Positions 1 to 10,972 of a stretch of DNA of 64,000 nucleotides are shown in pieces. The position numbers were made by a program, and so were the translations under genes. How positions within the stretch are numbered: the stretch's first letter is position 1; the number at the start of each line of letters is the position of its first letter. Source of the stretch: Isoetes taiwanensis (Eukaryota > Streptophyta > Lycopodiopsida > Isoetales > Isoetaceae). The notes under the pieces were generated by a model. It was given only the letters and a program-made list of their open reading frames with translations, ran no database searches and was not told where the DNA came from. The DNA is taken from contig JAJEKV010000027.1 in NCBI GenBank assembly GCA_021234155.1, positions 11,110,716 to 11,174,715 on the forward strand, read 5' to 3'.

Positions 1-2280
1 GGGTGTGGGCGAGAAGGTCAACATCGCCCCGCGATGCTCGCGAAGCCGGGGCTCTAACCGGTCAATGTAGAAGCCAAAAGTGTTGGTGAGAGGGGGCAGC
101 CCCGCCCTCGATACTATTGGTGAATGCTTGGTCGGTCGGGTCGCATCCCCGCCAAAACAACTCTCATACGACCGTATATGGCATTCGCACGTGCAGCGCA
201 GCCCCAGCTGACGCAGCTAGCCCATAATCTTTCCGTGGGATCAGATCAAAAGCCTTTGCGAAGTCCACAAAGCAAAGAATACAAGTCCCCGCCGATGGTT
301 TCGGTTGTCTTCAATCGTGCCGCAGTGTAAAGATATGGTCAATCGCTGAGTGGCGGGGTCTAAAGCCCGGTTGTGTGAGGGCTCGCGACATCCGCCGCCG
401 CCTCAATCAATCGCCCGCCGAGAATGCCACCAACAGCTTGGCAAAATACCGAATCGACGATGATCGTCCCAGAATTGGCCGGACAAATGGGTCGCCCGGC
501 CTTGTGAATGGGGACAACCCCGCTTGTGGTCCATTGTCGGGGAAACCTTCCCCGCAATGCTGCTGAGCGGGGTAGTGAGGATCGGCACCGGGTACGCCTG
601 TCCCATTTGAGTAACTCGGCCTGCATACCATCTAGGTCACCGCCTTCCCATTAGCCAGCCAAGTTGTGCCCCTCCACAACATCCTCCTCCTCCGCCAGAA
701 CCAATGGGGGCCATCCCGTGGGGTATGGGCGACGCCCCCCGGGTGGGTCATAGAGCCGCCGCAAGTACCGCTCCCACCGCCGGGTGTGATGTCCCCCAGT
801 AGGCTGGGCGGGCCTTCAAGCACTCTCAAGGCCAAAAAGGTTCGAGGATGAGTGTCCAGCAGCCGAACATCTCCCCCTGATGCGGCGGCAAGGTACCGCG
901 CCTTTGTCTCCTTCCGGATAGGCGCTGCACGTGGTGGCTCCTGCGCGGTACCGGATCCGCATCGTGACTGGAAGCCGGGCGCTTGCGTTCTTTACACTCT
1001 CTCGTATCAAACCACCGTTCTGCTGAAATGTTGCTTGTCCCCCGAAGGCGACGGGGGGAGGGGTCTCCAAAAAGCATCTGTCCGCTGCATCCCGTAATAT
1101 CTTAGTCAATTGGTCTGTCTGCTGCTCTAGTGTGGGGGTCCACGTAATTGTCGGGTGGCGCCCATGAGCATCTCGGCAGTAGTCCTCTGCCTGCTCACAA
1201 TCCAGTCGCAACTGAGGATGGCGAGGGGCTGGCATAGTGAGGGTTATGGCGGCTTGCCAAACCATGTCCAAATAAAGTGGAAGGTGATCTGAGTCGACCT
1301 CCTCATCCCGACTATCGGTGCCCACCCGGAAACGACTGATGAGATACATACCTTTGGCGCAAATTCACGGAACACATAGTCCACCACACTAGACCCTCCC
1401 CTCGATTGTCCCTGCCGCAGTGCACTTTATGGTGAAGCGGCCACTGCGGATGTGCCATTGCAAATTATGAAGTAAAAAATACCACCTAGCAGGAGCAACT
1501 GTCTGCCAAAGTGAGTGACCTGGCTGTCATCCGAGGTTGCCTCTGCGGGACGTAGCTGCAGGACATCGTCAGCGAGGGGGTCAAGTCTCATGGGCTGCTC
1601 TACTCCTGTCCGTGCATTGAAATCCCCAAGAAGGACGGCCCTACCCAACCGCTTGTCTTGGCCAGATGTCATCATATAGATCGACATAAGGGTCCATCCT
1701 ATCCGCATCGGAGTGGCTACGATAGAAGGTGCTCTCTCATGCGTGAGGGAAATAACAAAGGCCAAAAAAAGGGGTTGCCATCGGTATTATGCACACGAAC
1801 CCACAAGTACCGGTTGTGTCCGGCTCTGTTTCGGAGGGTAACCGAATGTGCCAAGGTTGTCCCAGTAGCAAGCAACCCCACCATGATCCCTCTCGTCCCC
1901 GCATGTGTATTGAAGACCGAGAAATGTTGGTAACCCTACAGATCGTAGCCTCGCGCTCAAAGATGCTCCCATGTCTCCATGAGAAAGATGAGATCCATAT
2001 CGGCTGCCACGGAGTTGAGACTGTCCCCCTTCTGCCAAGGGAAGCCTCGACAATTCCATGAGACCACCCGGAGGCACAATTCCTATTTGTCAGCAGCAGT
2101 GGTATGCGCAGCCTGAGTCGCGGGGGGAGGACGGGAAGCAGAGGCTGAGGGAGAAGTAGATGGAGCGGAGGCAGCATGTGGCTGAGAGGGCGTGGGTCGT
2201 GAGGGAACAGGAGTAGGAGCAGGAGAAGGGGGGGCTGTGGTAGGAGAAGTAGAAGCAGGAGGGGGTTTAAGAAACTGTTG
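1..2280 (-). mobile_element. Decayed GC-rich non-LTR retrotransposon (LINE copy A), 3' end outside window
   Basis: This is a LINE remnant read on the minus strand, so its 5' side lies near 2280 and its 3' end is off the left edge. In order it shows a proline-rich linker (about 2270-2150), an endonuclease start with an SWNC-like segment, an LLGDFNART motif (about 1620), and a linker containing a DHLPLY segment (about 1290). The reverse transcriptase begins with QAELLKW (about 620) and reaches FVDFAKAFD near 260. The same blocks in the same order occur in LINE B at 32.5-35.8 kb, which supports both identity and strand. No long frame survives: the motifs sit in different frames with stops between them, so the copy is dead. 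It is clearly more GC-rich than the DNA to its right. Confidence 0.8.
1427..2145 (-). pseudogene. LINE A endonuclease domain remnant
   Basis: Broken apurinic-like endonuclease domain of LINE A. Around 2110-2050 a frame gives a WNC-like start. A GGVACY segment follows near 1890, matching GGVACYF in LINE B, and then LLGDFNARTG near 1620. The N of GDFN is a conserved catalytic-site residue of LINE endonucleases. At least two frame changes separate these motifs, so no working enzyme is encoded. Confidence 0.65.
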
Positions 2281-3422
2281 GGCTTACCAGCAGTCTAATC
2301 TATGGCTTCAAGAACATGCTCGTGGCAGCAAATCTGGCACAAATCAACTCAAACTTAGTACAAGAATCCTAAAATTGCTTTTGGAACCCTAATGTTAGAT
2401 CTTTGAGATTTTAGATCCATATGGCAGATGTACGTGCGGTGCTCACGAATTTCAAATTCCTAATTGGGGGGTATCCCTCGTCCGGGAATGTTCAGCATTC
2501 CTAGAAATTTTAGTAGTGTGATGAGAGAATGCAAATCATGAAATCTTATTAGCTGATAGGCTTTTGAATTCTTGGGCGGCCTGTAAATGTGATTCCAATC
2601 TTATTGCTTTGTTCTGCCCTTTCTACCTAAGACTTGGCGCCACATTTGCACTATATGGTAAGCCATGATTTGCCATAGCTCATTTTTGGCTTCCCATAAC
2701 CCGATTCTCTATCCTGTCCATGTGTCTGGCCATGTTAGCCAAAATTAATTAGATTTGTAAATGTACAAAAATGTCTAAAAAATAAGCTCTAGCTTTGCCC
2801 GAACCATGTCATCCCCGGACCCCATCCTATGGCTTTGCTAGAAACTTGGCTTCTTGGGCATCTGCTACCCCAGCCGGTTTTGTAGCGAATAACAAGGTAA
2901 CTAGTCCACTTGCTATCTGTGACCCTCGTTGGACTGGCATTTATGTTTTCGATGGCATTAGATATACAAATTTTTCATAAAAATTAGAAAATCAAAGGAA
3001 ATTTAGATTACACAATACAAATGCGCAGGCTTAAAAAAGGCTTTTGGGAGAAGGCTTATTAGTTTTATCTTTAGCAGCTGAATTGTTTTCCTTTCTAAGC
3101 AGTTTTGCGAAGGAATTACGTCCTTGGAAACGATTCTTGTAATTAATGTTCAAAGTTCAAATTATAAGATCAAAATCGTTGTCTGTTTTATTTTCAAGAA
3201 TTTTTTTTTATGGAAAAAAAATCCTATTTAATAATAAGAAAATATTACATGACTATATAGCGAATGGGCACCCTCCTGCACAAGTTTAAAGAGGGGGTAG
3301 GTACAAAGTCAATCTTCAACTTTTCATATGATTTTAAAGACCTCTAGCAGTTAGAATTTGATGTAAGTCCCCCAAACTACCTCTTTCAAGGTAGCTTCAC
3401 AGTCATGTATGCATTTGTACTT
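2281..3422. other. Intergenic DNA without recognisable gene
   Basis: Base composition drops to AT-rich immediately after LINE A. I see no long frame, no domain motif and no clear repeat here apart from short A and T runs near 3200-3240. Those runs could be the poly(A) end of the minus-strand LINE remnant that follows. Confidence 0.5.
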
Positions 3423-4642
3423 TCATAAGCACCTCTCCAAAGCATACACCAATTGAGTGCCGAAGGTGTATTCTTCACGGAAGACTATTTCTCTTCTTCT
3501 TTTCCATATGATCCATAGAATCCAAGCCTTGACTATTTGAAAGGCGATGCATTTAGGAATTACCCATTCCACTGGATAAATGCCCAGAAGGATCTGATTG
3601 CTCCCTAGCACCAATGCCGCACTAGATGCAGATCATTACATTCTACCAAACAGTGTTCCAGAGTTTCATCATTCGTTTTCCATGCAGGGCATGATGGGCC
3701 CACCTCTTCTTTGTACTTCCTAACTTTAGTATTCACTTGAAGGACTCTATGCACAATTTGCCAGATAAAAGAGCACACTCTTGACGTGATAAATTTTAAC
3801 CAAATCCCCTTCCACAGTTCTTCGTTTCTATTATTGTGAATTGCATATTCCACTCGGGGTATAAAGAGATGATGCTAGACGTTTTCAGGCATTTGTAGGC
3901 TGACTTAACGAACGGCCCTACCTGAAGAGAAAGATGAGGGAACCAAGGCTTGGTCCCTGTACTATTATGTGGTTCGACAACGTTGTTGCTATTCATTCCC
4001 ACATTGCTCTATCAGCTTGTTGTAGACTAAATTCATTTTTAAACTCATGCCATCTACTTAGCTGATCGTTCTTATACCACACCTCTAGCATCTGCTGCTA
4101 ATGCAAGAGGTCCAATTTTGTCATGGATGTTTATTGAAATGAACCATTGTGGGGTAGTAGCAGCATCCAAAACACTGCTGTTTAACGTGAATAGTTTCTC
4201 CACTATTTTCCATGCTGCCAATAAACCTTTAAGGAAGGAAGGAAGGAAGGAAGTATATTTTAAGGAAAGGGGAGGCATCGGCGCTTGTTCTTAAACCATT
4301 GAAGAGCAACCATGGAAGGGCAACTTGTGCTGATACTTTATTGTGCCTGCAGGAATACAACAATGCCTGACTTATGAGTTGTAGACCTGATGAGTTCACC
4401 TTTCCCTCCAAAATGTTCCATATTAATTTTGCCACAAGTATTTTGCTCTGTAGGCCTATGTCAATGATGCCTATACCTCCTCCTTCTTTTTCCCTCTTAC
4501 ATTTCCACCAGGCAATTTTAAGAAAAGCACCTTCTTCATTCCCTCCCCAGACAAAAGTCCTAATCATTACTTCCATCTCGTATGCCTTATCTAGGGGAGC
4601 TAGTAAAAGCGATGCTACGTATATATGCGTGTTGCATAACAC
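3423..4642 (-). pseudogene. L1-like LINE reverse transcriptase C-terminal remnant (copy F)
   Basis: Minus-strand pieces in three frames form the end of a plant L1-type ORF2. The 4642-4229 piece has the post-RT connection with FVWGG and IAWWKCKREKEGGG followed by GIIDI, typical of the segment after the RT thumb. The 3853-3605 piece is the zf-RVT region, with WKGIWL, SFIWQIVHRVL and a CPAW...HCLVEC cysteine-histidine cluster. The 3614-3423 piece is the tail with ILWIIWKRR. Frame changes and stops separate them. Similar but weaker sequence may continue to about 5360, where the hAT-type element has inserted. Confidence 0.65.
4231..4253. repeat. (AAGG)n microsatellite
   Basis: Five to six tandem AAGG units within the LINE F remnant. 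The inverted equivalent (CCTT)n, with the same AAAATATA flank on one side, occurs at about 55310-55343. Confidence 0.85.
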
Positions 4643-5356
4643 ATGCTTTGCTACTACAATCCTTCCCGATAGTGATAGCTTTGCGACTTTCCACTAGTTT
4701 GATTTCATGCCATCATCCCAGCAACAGTTTTTTTGGGCATAGTGTTTCTATGGGTTGTAGAATGCTGGAAAAATATGGTATTTTCTTGAGTTTTCTTTCT
4801 TTGTTTCCAGAAAATGGATTAATTTTCTTCCTTCGTTTTGTCCAGAATATCAACAAGGCATGCTTTGCTAGAACTTAAAGCTGGCATTAATATGGTCCAT
4901 CCGCCTCAATTTTTTTATATGTACATTCTTCGTTTACCTATCACTATACCCGTCAAGAACGTGGCTTCCAAGTTCCAAGATGTAAGATTGAGTGTTTCTC
5001 TCTGTACTCTTGAAATTTATTCTGCAGCCTCTATCACATGGCGAGATTGGCTAGCCAATCACAGCCGGCCCAAAAGCCCTATAAAAAATTTCAATTTTAG
5101 GGCCAGTTGATAGCAAGGTTTCCTAGCAAAACCCATCTCCGCATGTTTGTTATTTGTTACAATATTTCTAAAGGCTTTAGCAATCCGTCTATGGTAGTGG
5201 AGACACTAAGTATACAGATGTTGGCATTATTTTCAGGACCGTGCTGTTTTGTAGGAGGACTAGGTAGACTGCATTATCTGACCCACATGCCACTCATATC
5301 CGCCCTTTGGAGGGCCACTTGTGCCATGCCATGGGGCTATATAATCGCGATCGTCT

Positions 5357-5364
5357 TGGAGGAC
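5357..5364. repeat. Target-site duplication TGGAGGAC, left copy
   Basis: Eight bases directly abutting the left terminus of the hAT-type element; identical to 8210-8217. Confidence 0.88.
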
Positions 5365-5499
5365 CAGGGTTTCCCTTAAGGAAAATTCTTAAGTGGATAA
5401 GTTTAGAACACCTGGCGAATTTCAGTTTTGAAGGTTAGCTAATAGTGGCGAATTTATTTATCTTTTGATGTTTTCACATAGTATTGAAGGCGAATTTTT

Positions 5500-6600
5500 G
5501 AAGTACAACAATGCCACGCGTAATCTTTTTTCCCTTTAATATTATTCTTAGTGCTTGTTATTGCCTTTTGTGTGTTATGGCTAGTGCTCGAAAGCCCATC
5601 TAGACAATATCGAATATAAAAAGGAAACTAAAGTGGAGCATTCACACCCAATTACCTCATATATTCTTTGAACAATTACCTTATACATTCTTTGAATTTT
5701 GATGTACATATCACTGGTCAACACATCAACAGACTAATAATGAAAGTCATTCATGTGACCATTCTGTAACATAGGGCTGAGAATATCATTGACCCTAGTA
5801 GCACTCCCTTGATTATTTTTCATGGAATTGATTCTTACAAATTTCAAATGCAATTTTTCAAGGTTGTTTTTGTAAAGTGCCTAAACAGACAGCAAAAGCT
5901 CAAACATGTTAATGAGTCTTTAAGTTCTTAACTAAACATTAATCGCACATGTTGATGTTTGATATTTATGTGAACATGATATAAAATGTACATGAGTTCA
6001 AGGCCATATTGATGTGCCTTTGGTGCCTTAAAAATTTAATTGGCATTCATAAAGGCCCATAAAATTTTAAGATTGTAACGTTGCTACAACTTTTACTAAG
6101 TAGTGAAAACTTAATGTTTGCGTTCCCTTGGTTTTTTAAGCAACAGAATAAATAGTAGAAACCAACTTTGGCATTGATCATTAAATTTGCAAGAGAGAAT
6201 CAACCTACAAATGGTAACACGATAGCTCTGAAGGCATAGTTTTATTAGGAAACAGTGATACATTCCACCTTAAGCAAATCTTCCAATGAGAAAGCGAAAA
6301 GATCATAAATCTTAAGCTCCTATTTTGAAAGTGAAGAGAGAGATGGAATGCAGTGCGGATTGGGCCTCGTTAGATCAACAGAGAGATTGAATACAGTGCA
6401 CACAAGGCCTCTTTAGCTTAACAGAGAGATTGACATACTAGAACACTTCCATACACATATATATGTGGGCACTTGTTAGATACCTCACTTTTGAGCTTGT
6501 GCTGCTTGGTCGCAGTAAAATTGGAAAAAATGGAAAATGAAACTTCGAAGAAAGGAACATAGAGCTTGTGCTGCCTGGTTGATTTGCAAAATCAGGAAAA
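5500..6600. other. Left interior of hAT-type element, non-coding
   Basis: AT-rich DNA between the left subterminal repeats and the lipoxygenase fragment. No domain or convincing frame was found. It could be captured intron or transposon filler. Confidence 0.4.
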
Positions 6601-6626
6601 ATGTTGCTAATTGGCGCTGGATAATA

Positions 6627-7256
6627 ATTGGCGCTGGATACACCCTGGATATTAATGGAGCTGCAAGACAAACACTGATCAGTGTAGATGGTATCATAGA
6701 GAAGTGCTTTACTCCAGGCCAATATGCATTGGAAATGAGTTCTGCAGCTTATGCAGCCGAGTGGTGCTTTGACAAAGAGGGATTGCCTGCAGATTTGATC
6801 AAGAGGTTGGTTGTAATATCTGCATAATCAGTTTATTTGTGGCACCATTATAATTAAAGATGGCTAACTTGGAATGTATGTACAGAGGTATGGCTGTAGA
6901 AGATCCTTCTGCACCACATGGATTGCGTCTTGTACTTGAGGACTATTTGTATGCAGCAGCTGGACTTCTTGTATGGTCTAGCATTAAATCCTGGGTAGAA
7001 ACCTATGTCTCATTCTACTATAGGGACCGGGTAGGGACCCTGAGACTGTAATCAATGACGTTGAGCTTCAGAATTGGTGGACAGAGATAAGAACTCAAGG
7101 GCATCGTGACAAGAAAGATGAACCATGGTGGCCTAGTCTAAAGAACAAGGAAGATTTAAGTCAAATACTGACCACAATAATTTGGATTGCAGCAGGACAC
7201 CATACCGGTATCAACTTTGGCCAGTTTTTCTATGCAGGAAGGAAGATATGTTTGTA
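6627..7256 (+). pseudogene. Lipoxygenase fragment captured in the hAT-type element
   Basis: Plant 9/13-lipoxygenases add oxygen to polyunsaturated fatty acids. This is only an internal C-terminal-half piece. The first exon (to 6805) reads INGAARQTLIS, DGIIEKCFTPG, EMSSAAY and GLPADLIKR. A GT-AG intron lies at 6806-6885 (80 bp, phase such that the split codon gives arginine). The next exon (from 6886) reads [21 protein letters not shown] and SWVETYV. A small duplication of GGGACC near 7024-7037 shifts the frame, after which VELQNWW, GHRDKK and [12 protein letters not shown] continue. The last segment holds one His/Asn iron-ligand region. The frame stops at about 7254, and the N-terminal two thirds, the central iron-binding histidines and the C-terminal end are absent. 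It cannot be a working enzyme. Confidence 0.88.
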
Positions 7257-7960
7257 AGGGCATTGGTCAGTACCTGATGTTAAGCAACCCGATGGAAGAA
7301 GATAAGATATCGTTAAATACTGTTGCTTGTTTATTTAATATCCTGCTTTGAAATTTAAGATGTGCTAAGAATATGCACATTTAGAGCCTGAAAACATCAA
7401 TACAAAACGTTATTGACGTTATTGACGCTACTGCATAATAATATAGGAATAAACTACATGACATCACGTCTGAGCTTTCAAGGGAGTTGTACATTTGTCA
7501 GCTATAAGATCAAAAACAGCCATATATTTCTACATTTTTGAACGAAACTACAAACTTCCTTTCTTCCAACATGAAATACATATGGATTGAATCGATACTT
7601 TAGAAGGAACATCTACATAAAAAGCATACAAGAGTTGAAAGCATACCACATCTCGGAAAACAGTCAATTTGTTCATGTTCAGGTCACCCAAGCTCCATGC
7701 TGGACACAGTTGACATGGATTAGAGTGCATAATGCCAGTAAAAACATATAAGAAACAATGGATTTATCAATACCATGTGAATGCCAATAACTGTAAAGAA
7801 TGATGCCTAAAGTGTTCAGCATGCATAGCTACTATCTAGCAAAGAGGGCCGGATAGAATACCGATCAGTCCAGATAAGATTTATAAGCTTCGAAAATTCG
7901 TACATGTGCCCAGATTTACCACAGAACCAAATTCGACTTCTTAAACTCTCAGGCACCAGC
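7257..7960. other. Right interior of hAT-type element, non-coding
   Basis: No recognisable coding sequence. Only scattered short frames are present before the GCGAAT-type subterminal repeats begin near 7970. Confidence 0.4.
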
Positions 7961-8209
7961 AACTACGGGAGCTAAGAGGCGAATGAACCTTGAAAGTAAA
8001 GATCTCTTGTCAAGATGTAGGCGAATAGCTGAAATCCTGCCGTCGTCTTTAGGGCGACCTCGAGCTGGGCGGGAGCTTAAGCGGTCGAAATGCGGGCGAA
8101 AATTAAAAAATATATTTCTTTTTGAACCTACTCAAGATTCGTAACCATTTATATAAAAACACTCAAATATAGCATATTAGCGAATATTCGCCCCTTAAGG
8201 GAAACCCTG

Positions 8210-8217
8210 TGGAGGAC
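8210..8217. repeat. Target-site duplication TGGAGGAC, right copy
   Basis: Eight bases directly abutting the right terminus of the hAT-type element; identical to 5357-5364. Confidence 0.88.
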
Positions 8218-8560
8218 CTTTGTCATTGTATCTGATACACTATGAGCATGTGCATTGAACGTGCAATTGCACGATGCCTTTCCATAATACACTGGCAACA
8301 CATCTTTGAATGGTTTTAAGAGATATTTTGCTTCAAGGTTTATATATGTGGATGTTCGTGCAGACAATTGTCATTTTTGTGCATCTAAAAACTCAGAACC
8401 CAGCAATGTAGATTATGGTCCCATAATTTAATGTCAATGGTTTGGCACTCCTCCTGTGTACTTTTCAAGATTATCATACAAAGTACCTGTTCTTAGCACA
8501 TTTCATTGCTAGATCAATGGAACTCTTGCGATTTAAGCACAAATATAGAGAAGACATAAA
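8218..8560. other. Continuation of the hAT target locus
   Basis: DNA to the right of the hAT insertion. It should join directly to the sequence left of 5357 in an empty allele. I see no domain in it. Confidence 0.35.
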
Positions 8561-8564
8561 TCGC

Positions 8565-8905
8565 ACAAATATAAAGAATACACTTATCGTTTCTTTTTCT
8601 TACTGCGGGGTTAAGAAAGGACGGTCTAATGCATTGGGAAACACACTTATCCTTTCTTTTTCTTAGTGAGGGGTTAAGAAAGGATGATCTAATGCATAGC
8701 GAAACGCATGATTTCACCCCTCTTTTCTTTCCAACATAGGCTCAAAGATTTTTATTGCTAGGCCAATGGAACAATTTACGCATAAATATAGAGGACATAA
8801 ATTGCACACATATAAAGAAGACACTTATCCTTTCTTTTTCTTTCTAAGGGGGTTAACACTTATCCTTTCTTTCTTTCTTTCTTTCTTTTTTCTTTTTCTT
8901 TTTAC
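8565..8905. repeat. Tandem repeat of about 75 bp ending in (TTTC)n
   Basis: Three imperfect units share CACTTATCCTTTCTTTTTCTT, a GGGGTTAAGAAAGGA-like segment and TCTAATGCAT, and two of them also carry a GACATAAAT-GCACA segment. The block ends in a TTTC microsatellite at about 8860-8905. No coding function is suggested. Confidence 0.7.
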
Positions 8906-8949
8906 TTATCCAGTAACTAGTTTGTTAGAATGCATTTGAAAAATGGCCC

Positions 8950-9790
8950 TTAGAAGTAATAGGTAAAGTCCTTGTCTTGTAGCAATCTATGCATGTGAGC
9001 TTCCAAGAGGCAAAATGCAACCTCCAAAGATGCATCTCCCTTTTTGGTAGGCATGTATAAGCTTGGGCAGCACCAAGTTGAGGGCAAATGTAGTGATCTA
9101 GTTGGCCCCATCCAAAATCCATATCATAGAGGGGGAATCCAACAACACTAGTTATATGGTAACTCGAAACACTGGATGGAGCTCTTCACCATTTTGGCTC
9201 CAAACGAGAGGCCGCTGTTGCTCAGATCTTCGGCAATGGCACTTGCTAATGTAATTTGAATGCCATTGCCGAAGAAAGATTGCGCCAGCTGAGGATCCCA
9301 TCGGTTTTTTCTTCTCAAATCAATGGGAAAACTTATGTGTGTGATAGTATTAGAAGGAATACATGAGCTCTAGTAATGCATTTCCAAACAAGGGCAGCTA
9401 GTGCTTGAAAGAAGGAAGCTTTGGCAGATCCGTCTGATGCATGTTCTAAGCATTCTTTAACTTTTGAAGCATCGACTGTGAAGGTTACCTGAACGGACTT
9501 AGGAACAAATTTGGACAAGGTAGCTTTTGCTACTTGGCCACGAGGATACAACTTGGCGATGAAGTCTGGTATAGGGGCATCCACAATGGGTGGATTTCTG
9601 GCTTTCAGTAAAACAGAACCTGGTTACTTGAACACGAAGCAGAGGATCCTTAACCCTGTCCCTAATCAGATTATCTTGAGGATTGCACTCATAGTTGAAA
9701 GGGGCATTCTTTAAATCAGACCAATCGTCTAAACTAACCTTAGAAGTGGCCGGAGACCTATCCATGGCGCACTTAATGGGAAAACAGATC
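8950..9790 (-). pseudogene. BAHD acyltransferase pseudogene
   Basis: BAHD enzymes transfer acyl groups from acyl-CoA to alcohols or amines in plant specialised metabolism. Minus-strand pieces show, in family order, the pre-active-site strand PLLRVQVTRF (about 9655), DAPIPDF near 9583, VTFTVDASKVKEC, the helix SFFQALAALVWKC (about 9400), the structural motif DFGWG (about 9115), and a final strand SLEVAF followed by LLEAHM and a stop at 8950-8952. Only about 15 residues separate VQVTRF from DAPIPD, where about 60 residues including the HXXXD catalytic motif are expected, and I see no HXXXD. Several frame changes (near 9600, 9330 and 9060) and the loss of most of the N-terminal domain confirm a pseudogene. 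The closest subfamily cannot be set by eye. Confidence 0.82.
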
Positions 9791-10142
9791 CTAGAAGACC
9801 CTGTGGTGATCGGATTGAGCCCTTGCTCCGTTGAAAATTGCGCACAAGAGGCCCTGCTCCGTCGAAAATTGTCAAGAACCCTAAAAAAGGGCAACAAACA
9901 CTCTCCTCGTTTTGACGGTCTCGATTAGATCTTTCAAACGCATCTGGTGCGTCCAATTTCGCCTGCCCTAAAAAACGATTTTTTGCAATGTAAAATGTAA
10001 AGAAAGGGGGGAAATTTAAGCCTAGCAACTGGAATGCACATTTGGGGGGCTCCGTACCCACACCATTATGGCCTGCCCCTTGGGGCTTTTCTTTTTGGGT
10101 CGGTATGATGGAGGAAACCGCAATGGGGAGGGGGTTTCCTGA

Positions 10143-10203
10143 AATAAACCCCCTGGCGGCCGCCCAGGCGGCGGCGGCCCGGCGCCCCGCCGCCAGGTTT
10201 ATT
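10143..10203. repeat. GC-rich foldback hairpin
   Basis: AATAAACC(CCC)TGGCGGC at 10143-10160 is the reverse complement of GCCGCCAGGTTTATT at 10189-10203, apart from three extra C. The loop is almost pure G+C. It is next to another inverted-repeat structure starting at 10231. Confidence 0.7.
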
Positions 10204-10230
10204 CGAGAAAACCCCGAGCCATTCTTGATT

Positions 10231-10752
10231 CTAAATAAACGGTCCACAGGGAGGAAATTTTTGCTAGGCAAAAAATTTGTTCTCTGGCCGGGCGGTTCCG
10301 TGGTTCTTTCTGCTCCAAATCACCGGACTTGCCCGCATTGCATCAGCGGGCTAAGGCTAAAGCTAAGGCTTTTGAGCTTAGAGCTATGGCTATGGCTTCG
10401 AATAGTTAAAAAAATCGGCTTTTCGAGCTTACGGGCGTCCCGAGCTATGGCTATGGCTTACGAATAGTTAAAAAAATCCGGCTTCGAGCTTACGGCGTCG
10501 ATCGGATGAAAATCCGGCTTTAGAGCTTCCGGCTAAGGCTTTCAGAGCTTCCGAGCTATGGCTATGTCTTCTGGCTATGGCTTTCAACGGGCTTCAAAGC
10601 TTCCGGCTATGGCTTAAAAAAAAACCTTCTAGAGGTTTCTTGGCAGAGCATTGGCGGCGCCGCCTGAGCTCGAACCTGGCTGGTTTCTTGTTTTGAACAA
10701 AAGCATAAAAAACAAGAAATTTCCTCCCTGTGGACGTTTACGAATTATTTAG
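10231..10752. mobile_element. Foldback element (possible MITE) with inverted ends
   Basis: The left end, with CTAAATAA then GTCCACAGGGAGGAAATTT (10231-10260), recurs inverted at 10717-10752, with a few inserted bases between the two blocks. The 460 bp between them contain a degenerate minisatellite and no gene. I could not find a convincing target duplication, so the class is uncertain; a hAT or Mutator-like MITE is possible. Confidence 0.5.
10345..10615. repeat. Degenerate minisatellite built on GAGCT..GGCTATGGCTT
   Basis: Many imperfect copies of short words such as GAGCTATGGCTATGGCTT, GAATAGTTAAAAAAATC and GAGCTTCCGG are interleaved. The longest duplicated block (about 75 bp) starts near 10380 and again near 10450. 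It lies inside the inverted-repeat element. Confidence 0.7.
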
Positions 10753-10853
10753 GCGTTATTATACGCACAGAATACGCAAATGATATTGCATCTCAGACCT
10801 GTCATACATGTTACATATGTACTATGTAGTAGATAATTGTGGAATAAATGGGG

Positions 10854-10931
10854 GGCGGGATACTTGACCTATTTCAATTATTGGGCGGGATAGTTGCCTG
10901 CCTTCTTTCTTTGAATAAATTGGCGGGATAA
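10854..10931 (+). promoter_or_regulatory. Three GGCGGGATA-type boxes upstream of the glycosyltransferase
   Basis: GGGCGGGATACTTG (about 10854), GGGCGGGATAGTTG (about 10883) and TTGGCGGGATAATTG (about 10920) are spaced about 29 and 37 bp apart, 40-120 bp before the UGT start codon at 10973. The third resembles the plant E2F site TTTGGCGGGAAA. This is sequence resemblance only. Confidence 0.4.
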
Positions 10932-10972
10932 TTGGCCCATGATAAATTGAAGGAGAGTTCGAAGCCCCACCT

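Larger units (their letters stand above)
5365..8209. mobile_element. hAT-type DNA transposon, non-autonomous, carrying a gene fragment
   Basis: The element starts with CAGGGTTTCCCTTAAGG (5365-5381) and ends with its exact reverse complement (8193-8209). It is flanked by the 8-bp direct repeat TGGAGGAC at 5357-5364 and 8210-8217. A CAGGG-type terminus together with an 8-bp duplication is diagnostic of the hAT superfamily. Copies of a GCGAAT-type motif cluster just inside both ends (for example near 5414, 5453, 5490, 7980, 8022 and 8180), as expected of subterminal transposase-binding sites. No transposase is visible in the 2.8 kb, so it must have moved in trans. The interior holds a lipoxygenase fragment with a retained intron, making it a Pack-type gene-capturing element. 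Confidence 0.88.

Noticed and set aside
4231-4265. Homology between 4231-4265 and 55309-55343 (shared AAAATATA next to AAGG/CCTT repeats)
   Set aside because: The match is short and mostly microsatellite; no flanking similarity was seen, so coincidence or repeat-mediated convergence is likely.
6537-7051. A functional lipoxygenase gene
   Set aside because: Only an internal segment is present, with a frameshift and stop, and it lies between hAT termini.
9729-10271. 180-codon minus-strand frame rich in Ala, Arg and Phe
   Set aside because: It runs through the BAHD remnant in a wrong frame and then the GC-rich hairpin; it has no domain and its openness is explained by composition.
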